Shown: positions 51,101 to 63,282, counted from the stretch's first letter. The stretch: 64,000 nt of DNA from Sorex araneus (GCF_027595985.1 NC_073303.1:370276386-370340385), one strand, 5' to 3'. Notes: generated by a model not told the origin, from the sequence alone. Made by a program: numbers and translations.

Positions 51101-52105
51101 TATCTTTATATCTTTGGCTGCTTCTATTGCTGACTGCTTATATCATCTATTCTATATTGTGTCTATGCAAGCTCTAAAATAATTTACTTTGGGTTTCACT
51201 TCTCATTTATGTTGAACGATAATTTGAAGAAACACTAAAAATTAAGATTTTTTTGGTGAAATTTTTGATCATCCTTAGAAGAAATATCCCTCCTCCACCA
51301 TCCTTAGTAGGAATATGCTTCATCATACGTGCATTGGTTGGGCCTCATTCCAGCAATGCTGCAACGTACGTGCACTACAAGATTGCCACAGAACAGGGCC
51401 GCTGTGAGCAGTCATTACAAAAATGCAGGAAATGGGTTTGCATCTGGATGAATCTTCCTGTCTTTCTTCATGGATCGAAAGATGTACTGTAAGGACGGAG
51501 TGCTAGGTCAGCAAATGTGTTGGCGGGGCAATTATTAGATGCTGTGGTGATCTTTCCTGGAGCGGGAAGGAGAATGAGGTCAGAGGGGCAGACAAGTCAA
51601 GACCTTTGGCACAAATCTATGACTTATGAACAGAGTAGGATGAGGGGACATTTATCCTTGAAGTTAATGTTCCTTCTAAAGTCACTGGCTATTTCAGGGG
51701 TGAAAAGTGAAGTGGACATAGCCTTACCTCAGCAGGAATTCAGGTTCTGCCATAATTATGTGACCAGAAAATCAGGAAAGGCTTTAAATAAACTCTATCA
51801 GGAAATTTGATTCAACTGTCCAATAAATCTGACAGCTCGAAGTAATGAGCCACTAAGCTGGGGGAGCAGAGACATATCCTTAAGGTGAAATTTTCCCTCT
51901 AAGTTTTCTCTTAGATTTCATTAGAAGCTAAGAACCTACTTCTTTGTAGGAAGACACATCTATTTTAGGCTGGATTTGATCAAAAACTGTCATTAAAACT
52001 AATTGTTATGTAGAATTTAATAATTTAAGACAGTGTCCACCTGGGAAGCTGTAAGAATAAGGTCAGAGGTATGCATAATGGGTAAAGGGAAGAAAACCAA
52101 CAATG
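48175..52105. other. Long repeat-poor unique stretch
   Basis: Nearly 4 kb with no SINE or L1 I recognise, the longest such block in the window. No credible exons found; open frames are short and lack protein resemblance. Slightly GC-richer at 50100-50330 and 51280-51800. Confidence 0.5.
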
Positions 52106-52109
52106 TAGG

Positions 52110-52450
52110 ATTTTTTTTAATGAACGAATCACCGTGAGTACAGTTACAGACTTATAAACTTTCGTGCTTACATTTCAGTCACACAATGATCGAGTACCCA
52201 TCTTTTCACCAGTGCCCATACTCCACCACCAATATTCCCAGTATCCCTCCCACCTCCGCTCCTCCTCCCTCCACCCCTCCTCCCGCCCCTGTAGCAGGCA
52301 CATTCCCTTTTAATCTCTCTCTCCTTTGGGGTGTTGTGGTTTGCAATACAGGTATTAAGTGGCCATGGTATTAAGTGGCCATCATGTTCGGTCTATAGTC
52401 TACTTTCAGCACACATCTCCCATCCTGAGCAGGCCCTTCAAGCATCCTTT
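52110..52450 (-). mobile_element. L1 3' UTR, antisense
   Basis: 'gaacgaatcaccgtgagtac' terminus, C-rich 52190-52300, 'tactttcagcacacatctcc'. An internal duplication of 'ttaagtggccat' lies at 52355-52383. Confidence 0.92.
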
Positions 52451-52829
52451 CCTTGGTGGTCCCTTTTGGATGGTGCTCTAAACCCAGTATGGTCTGTGGA
52501 AGGCTATGGTATGTATATTAGAGCTATATCAGAACAAAGGACTGGATTTTGAATTCTTATATCAGGCAGTTAGTTGATTCTATAAAATCCCATGGGAGAT
52601 CTAAAGCTCCCAGGTATCCCCATATCTCAGTTTAGGAAATAGAACTTTGGCATCCAGAGGGAAATGTTGAAGTTTTCAGGGATAGGCTATGAACAGCATC
52701 ACAGGCAGAAGCTTCAGAATGGGCATGCGAGAAGGACAACAAACTGTCAGTGTGCGAAGTCAAAAAGGGATGAAAAAAGGGAGAGAGCAAGGAATTCTCT
52801 CCTCTGGAGAAGCCGATGTTCTCTTTTTA

Positions 52830-53553
52830 TTTTATTTATTTATTTATTTATTTTTAATTTATTTATTTTTAATTAGTGAATCACCGTGAGGGTACAGTTA
52901 CAGATTTATACACTTTTGTGCTTATGCTTCCCTCATACAAAGTTCGGGAACCCATCCCTTCACCAGTGCCCATTCTCCACCACCAGTAAACCCAGACTCC
53001 CTCCCACCCTCCCCAATCCCATCTCCCCCACCCCACCCTGCCACTGTGGCAGGGCATTCCCTTCTGTTCTCTCTCTCTAATTAGCTGTTGAGGTTTGCAA
53101 TAAAGGTGTTGAGTGGCCGCTGTGCTCAGTCTCTAGCCCTCATTCAGCCCGCAACTCCCTTCCCCCACATGGCCTTCGACTACATTATAGTTGGTGATTC
53201 CTTCTTTGAGTTGCCCTTTCCCCAGAATGTGAGGCCAGCCTCCAAGCCATGGAGTCAACCTCCTGGTACTTATTTCTACAATTCTTGGGTGTTAGTCTCC
53301 CACTCTGTTATTCTATATTCCACAGATGAGTGCAATCTTTCTACGTCTGTCTCTCTCTTTCTGACTCATTTCACTTAGCATGAAACTTTTCATGCCGATC
53401 CACTTAAATACAAAATTCACGACCTCCTTTTTTCTAACAGCTGCATAGTATTCCATTGTATAGATGTACCAAAGTTTCTTCAGCCAGTCATCCATTCTAG
53501 GGCATTCGGGTTTTTTCCAGATTCTAGCTATTGTAAACAGTGCTGCAATGCGG
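52830..53553 (-). mobile_element. 5'-truncated L1, antisense, with 13-bp target duplication
   Basis: From an AT-rich tail ('ttatttatttatttttaatt') and 'gaatcaccgtgagggtacag' through the ORF2 C-terminus on the minus strand (IARIWKKPECPRMDDWLKKL, YIYTMEYYAAVRKKE). Flanked by TGTTCTCTTTTTA at 52817-52829 and 53554-53566. Confidence 0.95.
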
Positions 53554-53777
53554 TGTTCTCTTTTTAACACATCTCTCTTCTCTCTTTCTCCCCCCTCACA
53601 TTTCTCTAAGCAGATTTCTTTAAATAAAACCAATGTGACTTCATACACTCACATAGCAAAGAGATCACAGCAGGTTACTACTCAATGTATGGTCCTCAGG
53701 AGCCAGGCACATTTGGACTTATGGTGATTCACCACTTGGTACCTGGTTAAAAATTAGTTCCCCTTCCCTCGACTCCC

Positions 53778-53952
53778 TGTGACATAGTACAGCCAATAGG
53801 ATTCTTGCCTTGCATATGACCCGCCAGATTCATTCCCTGGCACCATATATGTTCCCCTAAGCCCTGCCAAAAGGGATTCCTGAACTCAGAGCCAGAAATG
53901 AGCCCTGAACACTCCCAAATGCAGCCTCCAAACAAAACAAAACAAAGCAAAG
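53778..53952 (+). mobile_element. SINE, sense, diverged
   Basis: 'catagtacagccaataggat', 'cttgccttgcatatgacccg', 'gaactcagagccagaaatga', then an AAAC/AAAGC tail. Confidence 0.85.
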
Positions 53953-55865
53953 CTAACAGAAACCGAATTAATTGTTATGGTCAGTGGTTGACCTAAGAAA
54001 ACCAATAATGGTGGATACTAGACCATAAGTGTTAGGAATGAGTGACCAATCAACTTAATATACCTAGAGAAAGTCTCTAAAGGCTAAGAAGTTAGCAATA
54101 CCAGCAACCTCAGGAATTAAGAGTTTATCTAAAAACAGACAACTAGAAAGATGGATAGTTTTTTATAGAAGCAGATGGATATTCATAACCTCTCCTTCAC
54201 CGGCATATTGCCATAATGAAAACCGAATGAATGAAAATTTGAGTTCTGAACTATATAGCTCATCCCCACCCAAATCTGGCACCTAATATCCCTCATGAAG
54301 CATATCGGGACAGTATTCTTTGGGCACCCAAAAATGACCCAAATATTGGAGACCCAAAGAAACAGTCTCATTGGATTAATGTATATTGAATACATTTCTT
54401 TGACTTCACCGCAAAATCGCAAAATCCCGCTTAAGTAGAGCAGCTTGTTAATTTTTACGTGCTTTATTCCAAAAGAGATTAGACTGACAAGTATCAACAA
54501 GGTTTGAAGGGAGGACGCTAAAATGGAAGAAAGCCATAAAAACATGTGTTGTGTTGGAAATACATCTCCTAGCAACTGCCTGGAGAGGCTGAGCTATATT
54601 AGCCAGAAAAGTGGATTAGTATCTCATAGAACAAACTAGGTCAGTGTCTTGAAGAATAAATTTACAGATAATCCCTTTTGAAAATTAATCTTAAGTGATT
54701 GGTCTCATCCAGCTTGCCATTTCCATATAAATTCTCCGAAATGTTGCCCGGGAATGAGCGTTGGACTGGTTTCCAAACAGTTGCTAACTGGATGATAAAT
54801 CATTTGGGATAACTTTTCCTCTTCCCCTGCATCACTTCTCTCCACGGTCCTTCCAGATTCTCGGTAATTATACTCTCTAGTAGCTGTTAGGGTGCAAGAC
54901 TTGCTCTACAAAATTTTTCTAGGTAATACGGATATTATTCTTACTTCTGGAATTAACTATAGAGAACAGATTATTTATTTGTGACCTATGTTTACATGGA
55001 ATCATGTAGCAATTAAAAGAGTTTTTTTAAATTGTATTAAGGTATTTCATTTTAAGCTTATTGTAGAAATCTTAAATATGTATAAAAAAGAGCATCAGTT
55101 TAATAGAGCTTAATATAACCAACTTATTTCAAATATTTTCACCCCAATAATTTTTCTTATTTCTTAAGAAAATTGACATTCTTACCCTCTTGACTTTTAT
55201 TAATTTTGAGGTAAACTTTAGGCATAATCTCATTTTATCCACAAATATATCTACATTTTACTGAGAATAATGGTAACTTAAGTTCACAGCATAATCCTTT
55301 TTTTATCACCAAAGCAATAATAATGTTTCATGTCTTCAAACAGTGATTATTTAAAATTTTCCTTTTGATTTCTTTTGATTTTATTTTTTATAGTTGGTAG
55401 TTAATTCAAATCAGAATTCAAATAAGATTCCCAAACAGCATATTAAAATTAATCTTATCTCCTCTCATCTATATTCCTCTTTTTTGTTGTTCCTTAAATT
55501 GTAATTTGAGAAGATTATAGATATGTCCTGAACATTGTGCTGTGAAATTAGATAACTTTAACAGTATCAAAAGACGTCCTAAGTTTTAAAAGTAAAATAA
55601 ATATTTTTAAAAATGATATACTTGAAAATATGTATAAAAACTCCAGAGAGTCAGTAAGAGAAACTCAAGCCACAAAAAAGAATTAAAGTATAATAATTAA
55701 TTTGTCCACTCAATTTCCTCGACCTCTTCCCCCCATACAAAAATTTCAAACATTCATTTCGCAGACAGGAAATTCACATCATCATAGTTTTACGAAAGGA
55801 TGTCCAATACCTTAGCCAATGAGGAAATGCAAATTATGACATCTTATTTCTGGGTTAAATTATCA
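53953..55865. other. Unique, AT-rich stretch
   Basis: 1.9 kb without identified repeats. A minus-strand frame of 130 codons (54183-54575) shows no protein motif that I recognise. Confidence 0.5.
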
Positions 55866-55867
55866 AA

Positions 55868-56048
55868 ATTTGGGTTCGGAGCAATAGGAGAGTAGGTAGG
55901 TAATTTGCTTTGTGTGCAGCCTACCAGGATTTGACCCCTAATACCCCACACAATCCCGCCCCAGCAGCCTACCGGAAGTGATTGCTGAGTGCAGAGCAGA
56001 GTGAGGAGTAAGGCTTCAATACCACTGGTTGTACCCTTTGCCCCCAAA
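55868..56048 (+). mobile_element. SINE, sense, diverged
   Basis: 'ggttcggagcaataggagag', 'gtgattgctgagtgcagagc', 'tgtaccctttgcccccaaaa'. Confidence 0.82.
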
Positions 56049-56086
56049 AGTAGAAGAAAAAAGTATTGTCAAAAAATCATTAAATG

Positions 56087-57007
56087 TTGGACGATTCTCA
56101 AAAAATTAGATATTGAATTCCCATTTGACCCAGCAATACCACTGCTGGGAATATATCCCAGAGAGGCAAAAAAGTACAATCGAAACGACATCTGCACATG
56201 TATGTTCATTGCAGCACTGTTTACAATAGCCAGAATCTGGAAAAAACCCGAATGCCCCAGAACGGATGACTGGTTGAGGAAACTTTGGTACATCTATACA
56301 ATGGAATACTATGCAGCTGTTAGAAAAAAGGAGGTCAAGAATTTTGTAGTTAAGTGGATGGGCATGAAAAGTTTCATGCTGAGTGAAATGAGTCAGGAAG
56401 AGAGAGACAGACATAGAAAGATTGCACTCATCTATGGTATATAGAATAACAGAGTGGGAGACTATCACCCAAGAACTGTAGAAATAAGTACCAGGAGGTT
56501 GACTCCATGGCTTCGAGGCTGGCCTCACGTTCCGGGGAAAGGTCAACTCAGAGAAGCGATCACCAACTACATTGTAGTCGAAGGCCATGTGGGGGAAGGG
56601 AGTCGCGGGCTGAATGAGGGCTAGAGACTGAGCACAGCGGCCACTGAACACCTTTATTGCAAACCACAACAGCTAATTAGAGAGAGAACAGAAGGGAATG
56701 CCTTGCCACAGTGGCAGGGTGGGGTGGGGGGGAGATGGGATTGGGGAGGGTGGGAGGGACACTGGGTTTACGGGTGGTGGAGAATGGGCACTGGTGAAGG
56801 GATGGGTTCCCGAACTTTGTATGAGGGAAGTATAAGCACAAAAGTGTATAAATCTGTAACTGTACCCTCACAGTGATTCTCTAATTAAAAATAAATAAAA
56901 TTAAAAAAAAATAAAAATAAAAAGCTATTACAGAAAAAAAAAAAGTATAAATCTGTAACTCTACCCTCACGGTGATTCAGTATTCAAAAATAAATAAATT
57001 AATAAAA
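56087..57007 (+). mobile_element. Young 5'-truncated L1 with open ORF2 C-terminus and 16-bp target duplication
   Basis: The first codons read WTILKKLDIEFPFDPAIPLL and stay open through FIAALFTIARIWKKPECP, YTMEYYAAVRKKE and SEMSQEERDRHRKIALIYGI to TAG at 56444 (about 119 residues, the end of ORF2 only). The 3' UTR contains the G-rich run (56715-56760). Its terminal segment is present twice (56845-56880 and 56944-56979). Flanked by AAAAAATCATTAAATG at 56071-56086 and 57008-57023. The lack of EN and RT domains makes it non-functional. Confidence 0.95.
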
Positions 57008-57023
57008 AAAAAATCATTAAATG

Positions 57024-57300
57024 CATAATATCCAGTGCTGTAGAGGTGGTATAGGGGATGTTTTTGTATGATGTTGGTAGGATATATATTTAAAAACCAC
57101 AGGAGAAGACAAAAGTTAGAAATAACCGAAATATGTACTGACAGGAGAGGGGACAAATTAATCACATTACTTTAATTCATTCCATGGCATAGCAATGACA
57201 AAACAATACAGGCCAGCTGAATTTTAGAGACAGTGTGGGATGAAATAACCAGATCCAGAAGATTTTAGAGAATGGGGAATATTTTACAAAACATTTTGGC
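57024..57300. other. L1-like or unique sequence
   Basis: 57030-57290 includes 'gtatgatgttggtaggatat' and 'aagttagaaataaccgaaat', which may be the decayed sense L1 ORF2 end; not certain. Confidence 0.35.
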
Positions 57301-57309
57301 ACTTTTTTT

Positions 57310-57628
57310 GGTTTTATTTATTTTAAAATTCTCCATCCTGGTTGAACACTTCCCTCCCCCGTCATCATTGCCCCCTCCCTGTCCTACCTCCCCTGCTCCC
57401 CCCCCCCCCAGGTGACATGCTTCCTATTGAGTACCAGTGCTCACGATCTTTGTTTCCATTGTCCTTGGACATTTTTATTCTACCATTTTGATTCTTTACG
57501 ACCTGCACATGAGAGATATCATTATGTGTCTGTCTCTCTTCCTCTGATTAACTTCATGCAGCATGATCCTCTTCAGGTCCCTTCAAATAGAGCAAATTTC
57601 TTGACTTTACCTTTTCTTATAAGCACTT
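57310..57628 (-). mobile_element. Old L1 3' end, antisense
   Basis: C-rich 57345-57412, 'tcctattgagtaccagtgct' and 'cttcatgcagcatgatcctc' (antisense SEMSQ-like region). Confidence 0.7.
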
Positions 57629-57644
57629 TAAAAATACATCTTAG

Positions 57645-57812
57645 GGGCTGGAGCGATAGCACAGCGGATAGAGCGTTTGCCTTGCATGTGGCCGACTTGG
57701 GTTCGATTTCCACCATCCCATATGGTCTCCCAAGCACCGTCAGGAGTAATTCTTTAATGCAGAGCCAGGAGTAACCCCTGAGCATTGCCGGGTGTCACCC
57801 AAAAAGCTTAAA
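57645..57812 (+). mobile_element. Type 1 SINE, sense, with target duplication
   Basis: 'gggctggagcgatagcacag' to 'cgggtgtcacccaaaaagct'. Flanked by AAAAATACATCTTA (about 57630) and AAAAATACGTCTTA (about 57811), one mismatch. Confidence 0.95.
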
Positions 57813-57825
57813 AAATACGTCTTAA

Positions 57826-58415
57826 AGAAACTTTTGAATATTTGTGCAGCTGTATAGAGCTTGAGGCTAAAAGCCTACAGTGTATAACCTTCCATTTGCT
57901 TTAGTGAATTAAACTGAGTTTGGACATAGCTGTGCCTTCTTGCTTTCTGTTTTTCTTCCCATCACAAATCCAGGGCTGAGTAGTGTTGACAGAGAACTCA
58001 GGGCCTGCAAAAATGAAAATATTTACTACAAGATTTTTTTATCAAATGTATTCTCTGACCTAAGGTTTATAACATTTTTAAGAATGCCATTTTAAAAATA
58101 GATACATACATGCAAAAATAAGCAAAGTTATAATTTGGTTAAACTTTCATGCAGTAAAAGTATAAAAAATACTGAAGAATGCTTAACATAAATTCAGAAT
58201 AGTATTGGATTCTGCTGTGGACTAAAAGTCAATGGAATGCGAAGAAATCCATGGTAAGTTTATGTTAGTGATAATATTCATTGAATATCGTGGAAAAATA
58301 CACCAAGATTTAATTTAAAGGACTCCAAAATAATTCCAGAAAACTTCATAGGACTGAATAACAGAACTTTAGAAGTTAAAAGAATTAATTTTACTGAGCA
58401 CCAATAAGATGACCA
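57826..58415. other. Mixed old L1 remnant and unique sequence
   Basis: 57830-57990 looks like a continuation of the antisense L1 interrupted by the SINE ('tttgtgcagctgtatagagc'). The remainder is unique. Confidence 0.4.
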
Positions 58416-58417
58416 AA

Positions 58418-58575
58418 AGTAGGGGGCAGTGCAGCATATTACAGTGGGTAGGTGCTTGCCTTGCATGCAGCCAACTCGAATTTGAACCCCCTGAGCTCCA
58501 ACAGAGGGATCCCTGAGTGCAGAGTCAGCAGTGTGCCCTGAGCACATCTGGGTTTGGTACCAAAACAAAAACAAA
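58418..58575 (+). mobile_element. SINE, sense, diverged
   Basis: 'gggcagtgcagcatattaca', 'gcttgccttgcatgcagcca', 'ccctgagtgcagagtcagc', then an AAAACAAAA tail. Confidence 0.8.
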
Positions 58576-58584
58576 ATAAAATTA

Positions 58585-58690
58585 TATCCCTCTACCTACT
58601 TTCAACACCCATTTGTGTCCAGAGTGATCATTTCTAACTATCAGTGTCATTCTGGTTCCTTCTCTATTCTAACTGCCCTTTGTAAACAAG
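58585..58690 (-). mobile_element. L1-like fragment, antisense
   Basis: 'tgtgtccagagtgatcattt' and 'ccttctctattctaactgcc' repeat words seen at 5950-6040. Confidence 0.6.
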
Positions 58691-60598
58691 TCAGCTTGAA
58701 TCCCCGAGAATGAGACACTATTATTGTAATCTTTTGAGGACATTGAAAATCTTCTAATTCATATGAATTTCTACCAGAAATGTGCACTCTTTGTCAGTTA
58801 GAAAAAAAGGTTTTAGAAACTACAGCAGCTATTTATACTTAGTAGCTGTTCTGACACTCACAACTAAGTCAAAATATTCTGCTATAAAATATAAACCATG
58901 TCACAGAATATCAAGCTTAGCAAGCTACTCTAAGACCAGTATAAAAGAGGATAAAAATGATCTGATTGCATAAGTTTGTTCAAGCTTAGACAAATGGGGA
59001 TCACTGTGTCATTCCAAAAGTACTAAATACCCTCCTCTCACCCCCAAATTACAGACTGCCACTTCTTATCATTTATGATTTTATTCTTGTTTTAATCCCA
59101 GCTCTTTATACACAGATTTATTGGAAGAGAAGTACCATCACTCCCTGTTTTCCAGAATTATTTAATAGAGAATGAACACTAACTATGAGAGGGGTTAGGT
59201 CTTGTCAGAGACAGTCTGGCCAGCAAAGGATTCCCTTTCGCTCATGACTGGGGCTTAACACTTGCTAGTTACACTGCTAGGGACTGGGAAGTCAAGAGTA
59301 AGGAAGACACGGTAGCTGAGATCTCAACAGCTCCACTAGCAATCACAGAGATACAGAATCTCACTTTCAAAAGTCAGAAAAAAAGCAGAAAAGGTACTGC
59401 CATAGGAAAGACAATTGCTTCAAAGCATTCGGGTTTAATTGAATCCTTTACCTTCCAGTGAGGCAGAGGAAGGTAAAGGATTTTATTCCTGTTTCTTAAC
59501 TGTAGAAAAATGACTTATCCTATTCCAACAGTCACTGAAAATACGAAATAAGACAATGTGCACTGAAGTATTTTATAAATGGCCTGGGACCACTACAATG
59601 AAAAGAAGAGAAAGCCCAGAGCAGGGGTGTCCCAGCCAAGAGCACACAGCTGTCACCAGAAGTCATCAGAACACCTGGAAACAATTACCTAGGGGTCACT
59701 CTACCCCACCTCCATCCTACTGCTTCCCTTCATCTTCCTCTGATTCATCATCAGCAACAAAAATAAATGCTTCTGACTAGAAGTGCTCTACCTAAACTTT
59801 AAAGATACTACTCTATTTCCAACAATTGTACTTTAGTTTTGTGTACATAGCATCAGACTTTAAATCTCACCCCTTTATAAGTTTATCTAGAACTGTTAAA
59901 ACTCATCAATATTATTATTACTGAAATATCATGAACACATTTCAAAATATCATATCACACATTTTGGAAATATAAGATAGATGTTGATATTCCCACATGG
60001 ATATAATTTTTTAATAAAAGGGTCTACACATGGAGGTTATGAAGCGATGTTAATAAACCAGGCACTACAGTTTCTACGTGAGTCACAGAGATTGGCGTGG
60101 GGCCACTGTTCTTTAAAAAAATGCTATAACCAAAGATTCTCTCTTGCTTGAGAAACCATCTCCCCAATTTTGAAATGAGCTTTATGTTTTAATGTCCGGG
60201 CAAATGAGACTTTATTGTGGAATAAGAACCATAAAAAATACCTGAGCTCTATAAAACTCTCCTTGAGTAAATTATAAGGATTCCATATATCTAGGTGAAG
60301 GTCGATACTGCTTTGACAGTGTGTGAAAAGAGGGAGGGAAGTTTTATGTTAGAGTAACGTGGGGACACAATCAAGAAACAGGATCGAAACAGTGTTGAAA
60401 GCGTGATTAAGAGACAAACCACAGAGGGGTAACTGACTTTTGGCATAGTCACTCTTTTGACTCAGACTTCTGATAAGGAGGGGCTACCAAGGCATAAGTT
60501 AAGTATTTAGAACCAACGCCAGGAAAACACACAGCTGTCCCAAGTACTGACATGACAGAAATCTGACATGTTCTGTATCTCGATGCTATCTCCGTCTC
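58691..60598. other. Unique sequence
   Basis: 1.9 kb, no repeat or gene recognised. Confidence 0.5.
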
Positions 60599-60599
60599 T

Positions 60600-60752
60600 C
60601 TTCTCTGATTTTTGGGCTATATCTGGTGGTGGTCGGTCATTAGTCCTTGCTCTGCCATTAGGTCTCAGTATTGTGGGCTCAGGGGACCATACAGTATGCT
60701 GGGAATTGAACCCAGGTTGGCTGAACCCACTGTACTATTATTTCTCTGGTCC
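60600..60752 (-). mobile_element. SINE, antisense, diverged
   Basis: 'tttttgggctatatctggtg', 'ggctcaggggaccatacagt', 'gctgggaattgaacccaggt'. Confidence 0.8.
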
Positions 60753-61525
60753 TGATCTTGGTGTTATCTCTTTAGTCTGTTCACTTACCTCCAAATACAC
60801 AAATCATTTAAATTATTTTCCCTGAACCAACAACGAATATTCTTGCCAATTCTCTCCAACCTATTCCTTAATACACAGGTTTTTTTAGCACATCTTCAAA
60901 AGCTTTTTTCCCTGTTAAGAATAGTTTTATTCAGATTGTAATCATGGCTAATATAAAACCTGGAAAGCGAGAGCAAATGAAGTGGCCATCTCTCCTCCGA
61001 GTGCCTTAGTCCTGTGCCAAGATCCTGCTCATCTTCTCTTAGCTTTTGCCTCCTTCCTTTGTATTTGATATTTGCCAGCTGCTTAGAACTAGTATGGTCC
61101 CCAACCCCTGGATTCCTATGATTCCCTCACCAATCTCCTGTCACCTGCCATGTGGCCGTGTGTCTTAGGCTGATCTGTCTGTGTCTATCACAACTAGCCC
61201 ATATTGGGCTTCTGAGATGCGACCCTGAACTTGCTGCTGCTGTTCCTAGATCATGGCTGTAGCACGCCTCCACCTATTTCATGGGACTCACTCTTCACCA
61301 GTCCCTGACCTAGAGAATACACACCCCTCTCCCAATAACAAAGAAGGAAGATTTTGATTACTGAGAGGATCAAAATCTGTGTCCAAAAGATTTTTTGTAA
61401 TTTAGTTTAAAAAATATTCATCCACAATAAATACATATTCAACCAAACGATATGAGTTTTAAAAATTGAAATACTTAGTTTCTGTTCTTTAGAACTTTAC
61501 TGGGATAACATCACTTCACTTGTGA
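60753..61525. other. Unique sequence
   Basis: No repeat or gene recognised. Confidence 0.5.
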
Positions 61526-61527
61526 CT

Positions 61528-61925
61528 TGTCATCCCGTTGCTCATTGATTTGCTCGAGTGGATGCCAGTAACTTCTCCATTTGTCCATGTCGTGTGCTAG
61601 TGTAGCCCAATGGCATTGCTCCAGGAACATGGAGAGCATCAAACCATTCATTCAGGGTCTTGAGGAAGTCTGATCATCTCGTAGGTGGGCGGCCAGGCGT
61701 TCTTTTGTTGTCCAGTGGAATCCAGTTGGTAACAGCTCTAGTCTAGTGGTCGTCTCCAAATCGCAATACGTGTCTGGCCTATCTGATTTTCGACACCTTG
61801 GCAAATGAGGCAGTGTCCCTGATTCTCGATCCTTGAGATGGAGGATTCCTCTCTCACTTGAGTGAAACACGATACTCCAAGCATAGCTGCTTTGATTGCT
61901 CTCAGGGAGACCCGAATAGCGTTCT
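61528..61925 (-). mobile_element. RTE-clade LINE, 3' end of the ORF (broken) and tail
   Basis: Minus-strand translation, with frameshifts and stops at several TGG-derived codons, gives in order: AIRVSLRAIKAAMLGVSCFT; IRDTASFAKVSKIR; ARHVLRFGDDH; RAVTNWIPLDNKRTPGRPPT; FLKTLNEWFDAL; HWATLAHDMDKWRSYWHPLE and QINEQRDD. RTE reverse-transcriptase C-termini have this same chain (SKIRWAGHVMR, WIPxDxKRxxGRPPTRW, ARDRDKWxxYWxPLE), especially those of parasitic nematodes. The fragment is 5'-truncated and lacks the endonuclease and RT core. It sits in a region of unique sequence. Confidence 0.85.
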
Positions 61926-61929
61926 CATC

Positions 61930-62990
61930 TAATAAAGTCTAATACAGTGTTTTAGGTACAGAAATGGTGGTAAAAGTGAGAGTATTAAAGGATGCTTAAA
62001 TCTTGACTGCCTATAATGTAGCAGATTTTATTTAATTTGGTACAATATTCTATTTAATGTTATTAAAGAATATGTAGAAACTGAATCACAGGTACTCTTG
62101 AATTCATGTTAGCTCAATTAATCTCATATTATTCATTTAACATGATACATGGGAGACTAATTGGAGAATTTTGAGAAGTCATGGCCAGGTCATATTTATA
62201 TTGTAAATAGATCCTGTTTTTATAGTTTAAGGAGCAAGGCACAAGAGATACGAAACTCAAGCCACCGATTATGAAGGTCAGAGTCAGGTCATCATTTTAC
62301 AGAACTAAAGAGGAGCACATCCACTTGAAAATATTTCAGAACTGAAGGCAATAGAAATTTTTCAAAGGATAGATGTAGAAATAGAATAAGAAGAAAAGAA
62401 TTCAGTACACTGTTTCCATTTTAACTTGGATTGATGGGAAGGAGATGGGAAGCCAGAAGGTTGATGGGAAGGAGATGAGGAAAAAGAGAATGATGGGAAG
62501 ATGACTGTGTACGTGAATTGGGACACGCTCAAGGTGGAGTGGCCCTGCGAAGTCAGTGGAGATAATCACCAGGTTGATGTGGGCATCACCAGATCCAGGA
62601 AGGGTCAGTTCTGGGAAATGTTTTCATTTTTTTCCTTATCTTTTCCTGTCCCACACATCCCTATCATGTCCCCATATTCTTTTTTCATGACTAATGAAAG
62701 GGACAGAATTGAATAACATTTTACTCTCCCTCCCCCCCAATTTTATGACTCTGAAAAAGGCTGTCATGATTTTGAGATATTGCACATTCTCTGATTCAGC
62801 TCTAAGATTAAATGCACATTTTACTCAATATTTTGCTGACATTTTCTTTTTTGAAATCAGGGAATTTTATGTCCAGAACCAAATGAAATATGCATGAATC
62901 ATGTACATATTTCAACAATTTTAATTGTTCTTAGGTCTTCTAGCTGCTCTTCATGAAGAAAGATAGGGAAATTTATAAGGTTAGAAGCAA
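61930..62990. other. Unique sequence, with a small open stretch at 62501-62626
   Basis: A short direct repeat ('gatgggaaggagatg') occurs at 62433 and 62463. A plus-strand frame reads MTVYVNWDTLKVEWPCEVSG and then DNHQVDVGI; it looks protein-like but I do not recognise it, and no splice pattern or family supports it. Confidence 0.35.
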
Positions 62991-62997
62991 CATGTTT

Positions 62998-63150
62998 GGG
63001 GGCTGGAGTGGGTAAGGTGTTTGTCTTGCATGAAGCCAATTTGGGTTTGATCTCCAGTATCCCTTATAGTCCCCTGAGCCCCACCAAGAGTGTTCCCTGA
63101 GCACATTCCTGAGAGTAAAACCTGAGCATAGACAGATATGCAAGATATGC
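62998..63150 (+). mobile_element. SINE, sense, diverged
   Basis: 'ggggctggagtgggtaaggt', 'gtcttgcatgaagccaattt', 'gagcacattcctgagagtaa'; then a C-rich patch at 63155-63190. Confidence 0.8.
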
Positions 63151-63282
63151 ACCTCCTCCAACCCCCCTCCACCCCCACCCCACCACCAAACTCCCAAAGT
63201 ATTTTACGTTTGTATTTGGAATGCATTTTGTTTTTTTAAAAATTGTTTAAAGTATGCTTTACCAAAGTTAATTAATAACTTA

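Noticed and set aside
54183..54575. 130-codon minus-strand frame in unique sequence
   Set aside because: No recognisable motif, no repeat origin, codon composition like surrounding AT-rich DNA; expected by chance over 64 kb.
56099..56444. An independent host gene encoding the 119-residue L1-like frame
   Set aside because: It is the C-terminal end of L1 ORF2 within a 5'-truncated insertion; the upstream part of the frame is SINE sequence.
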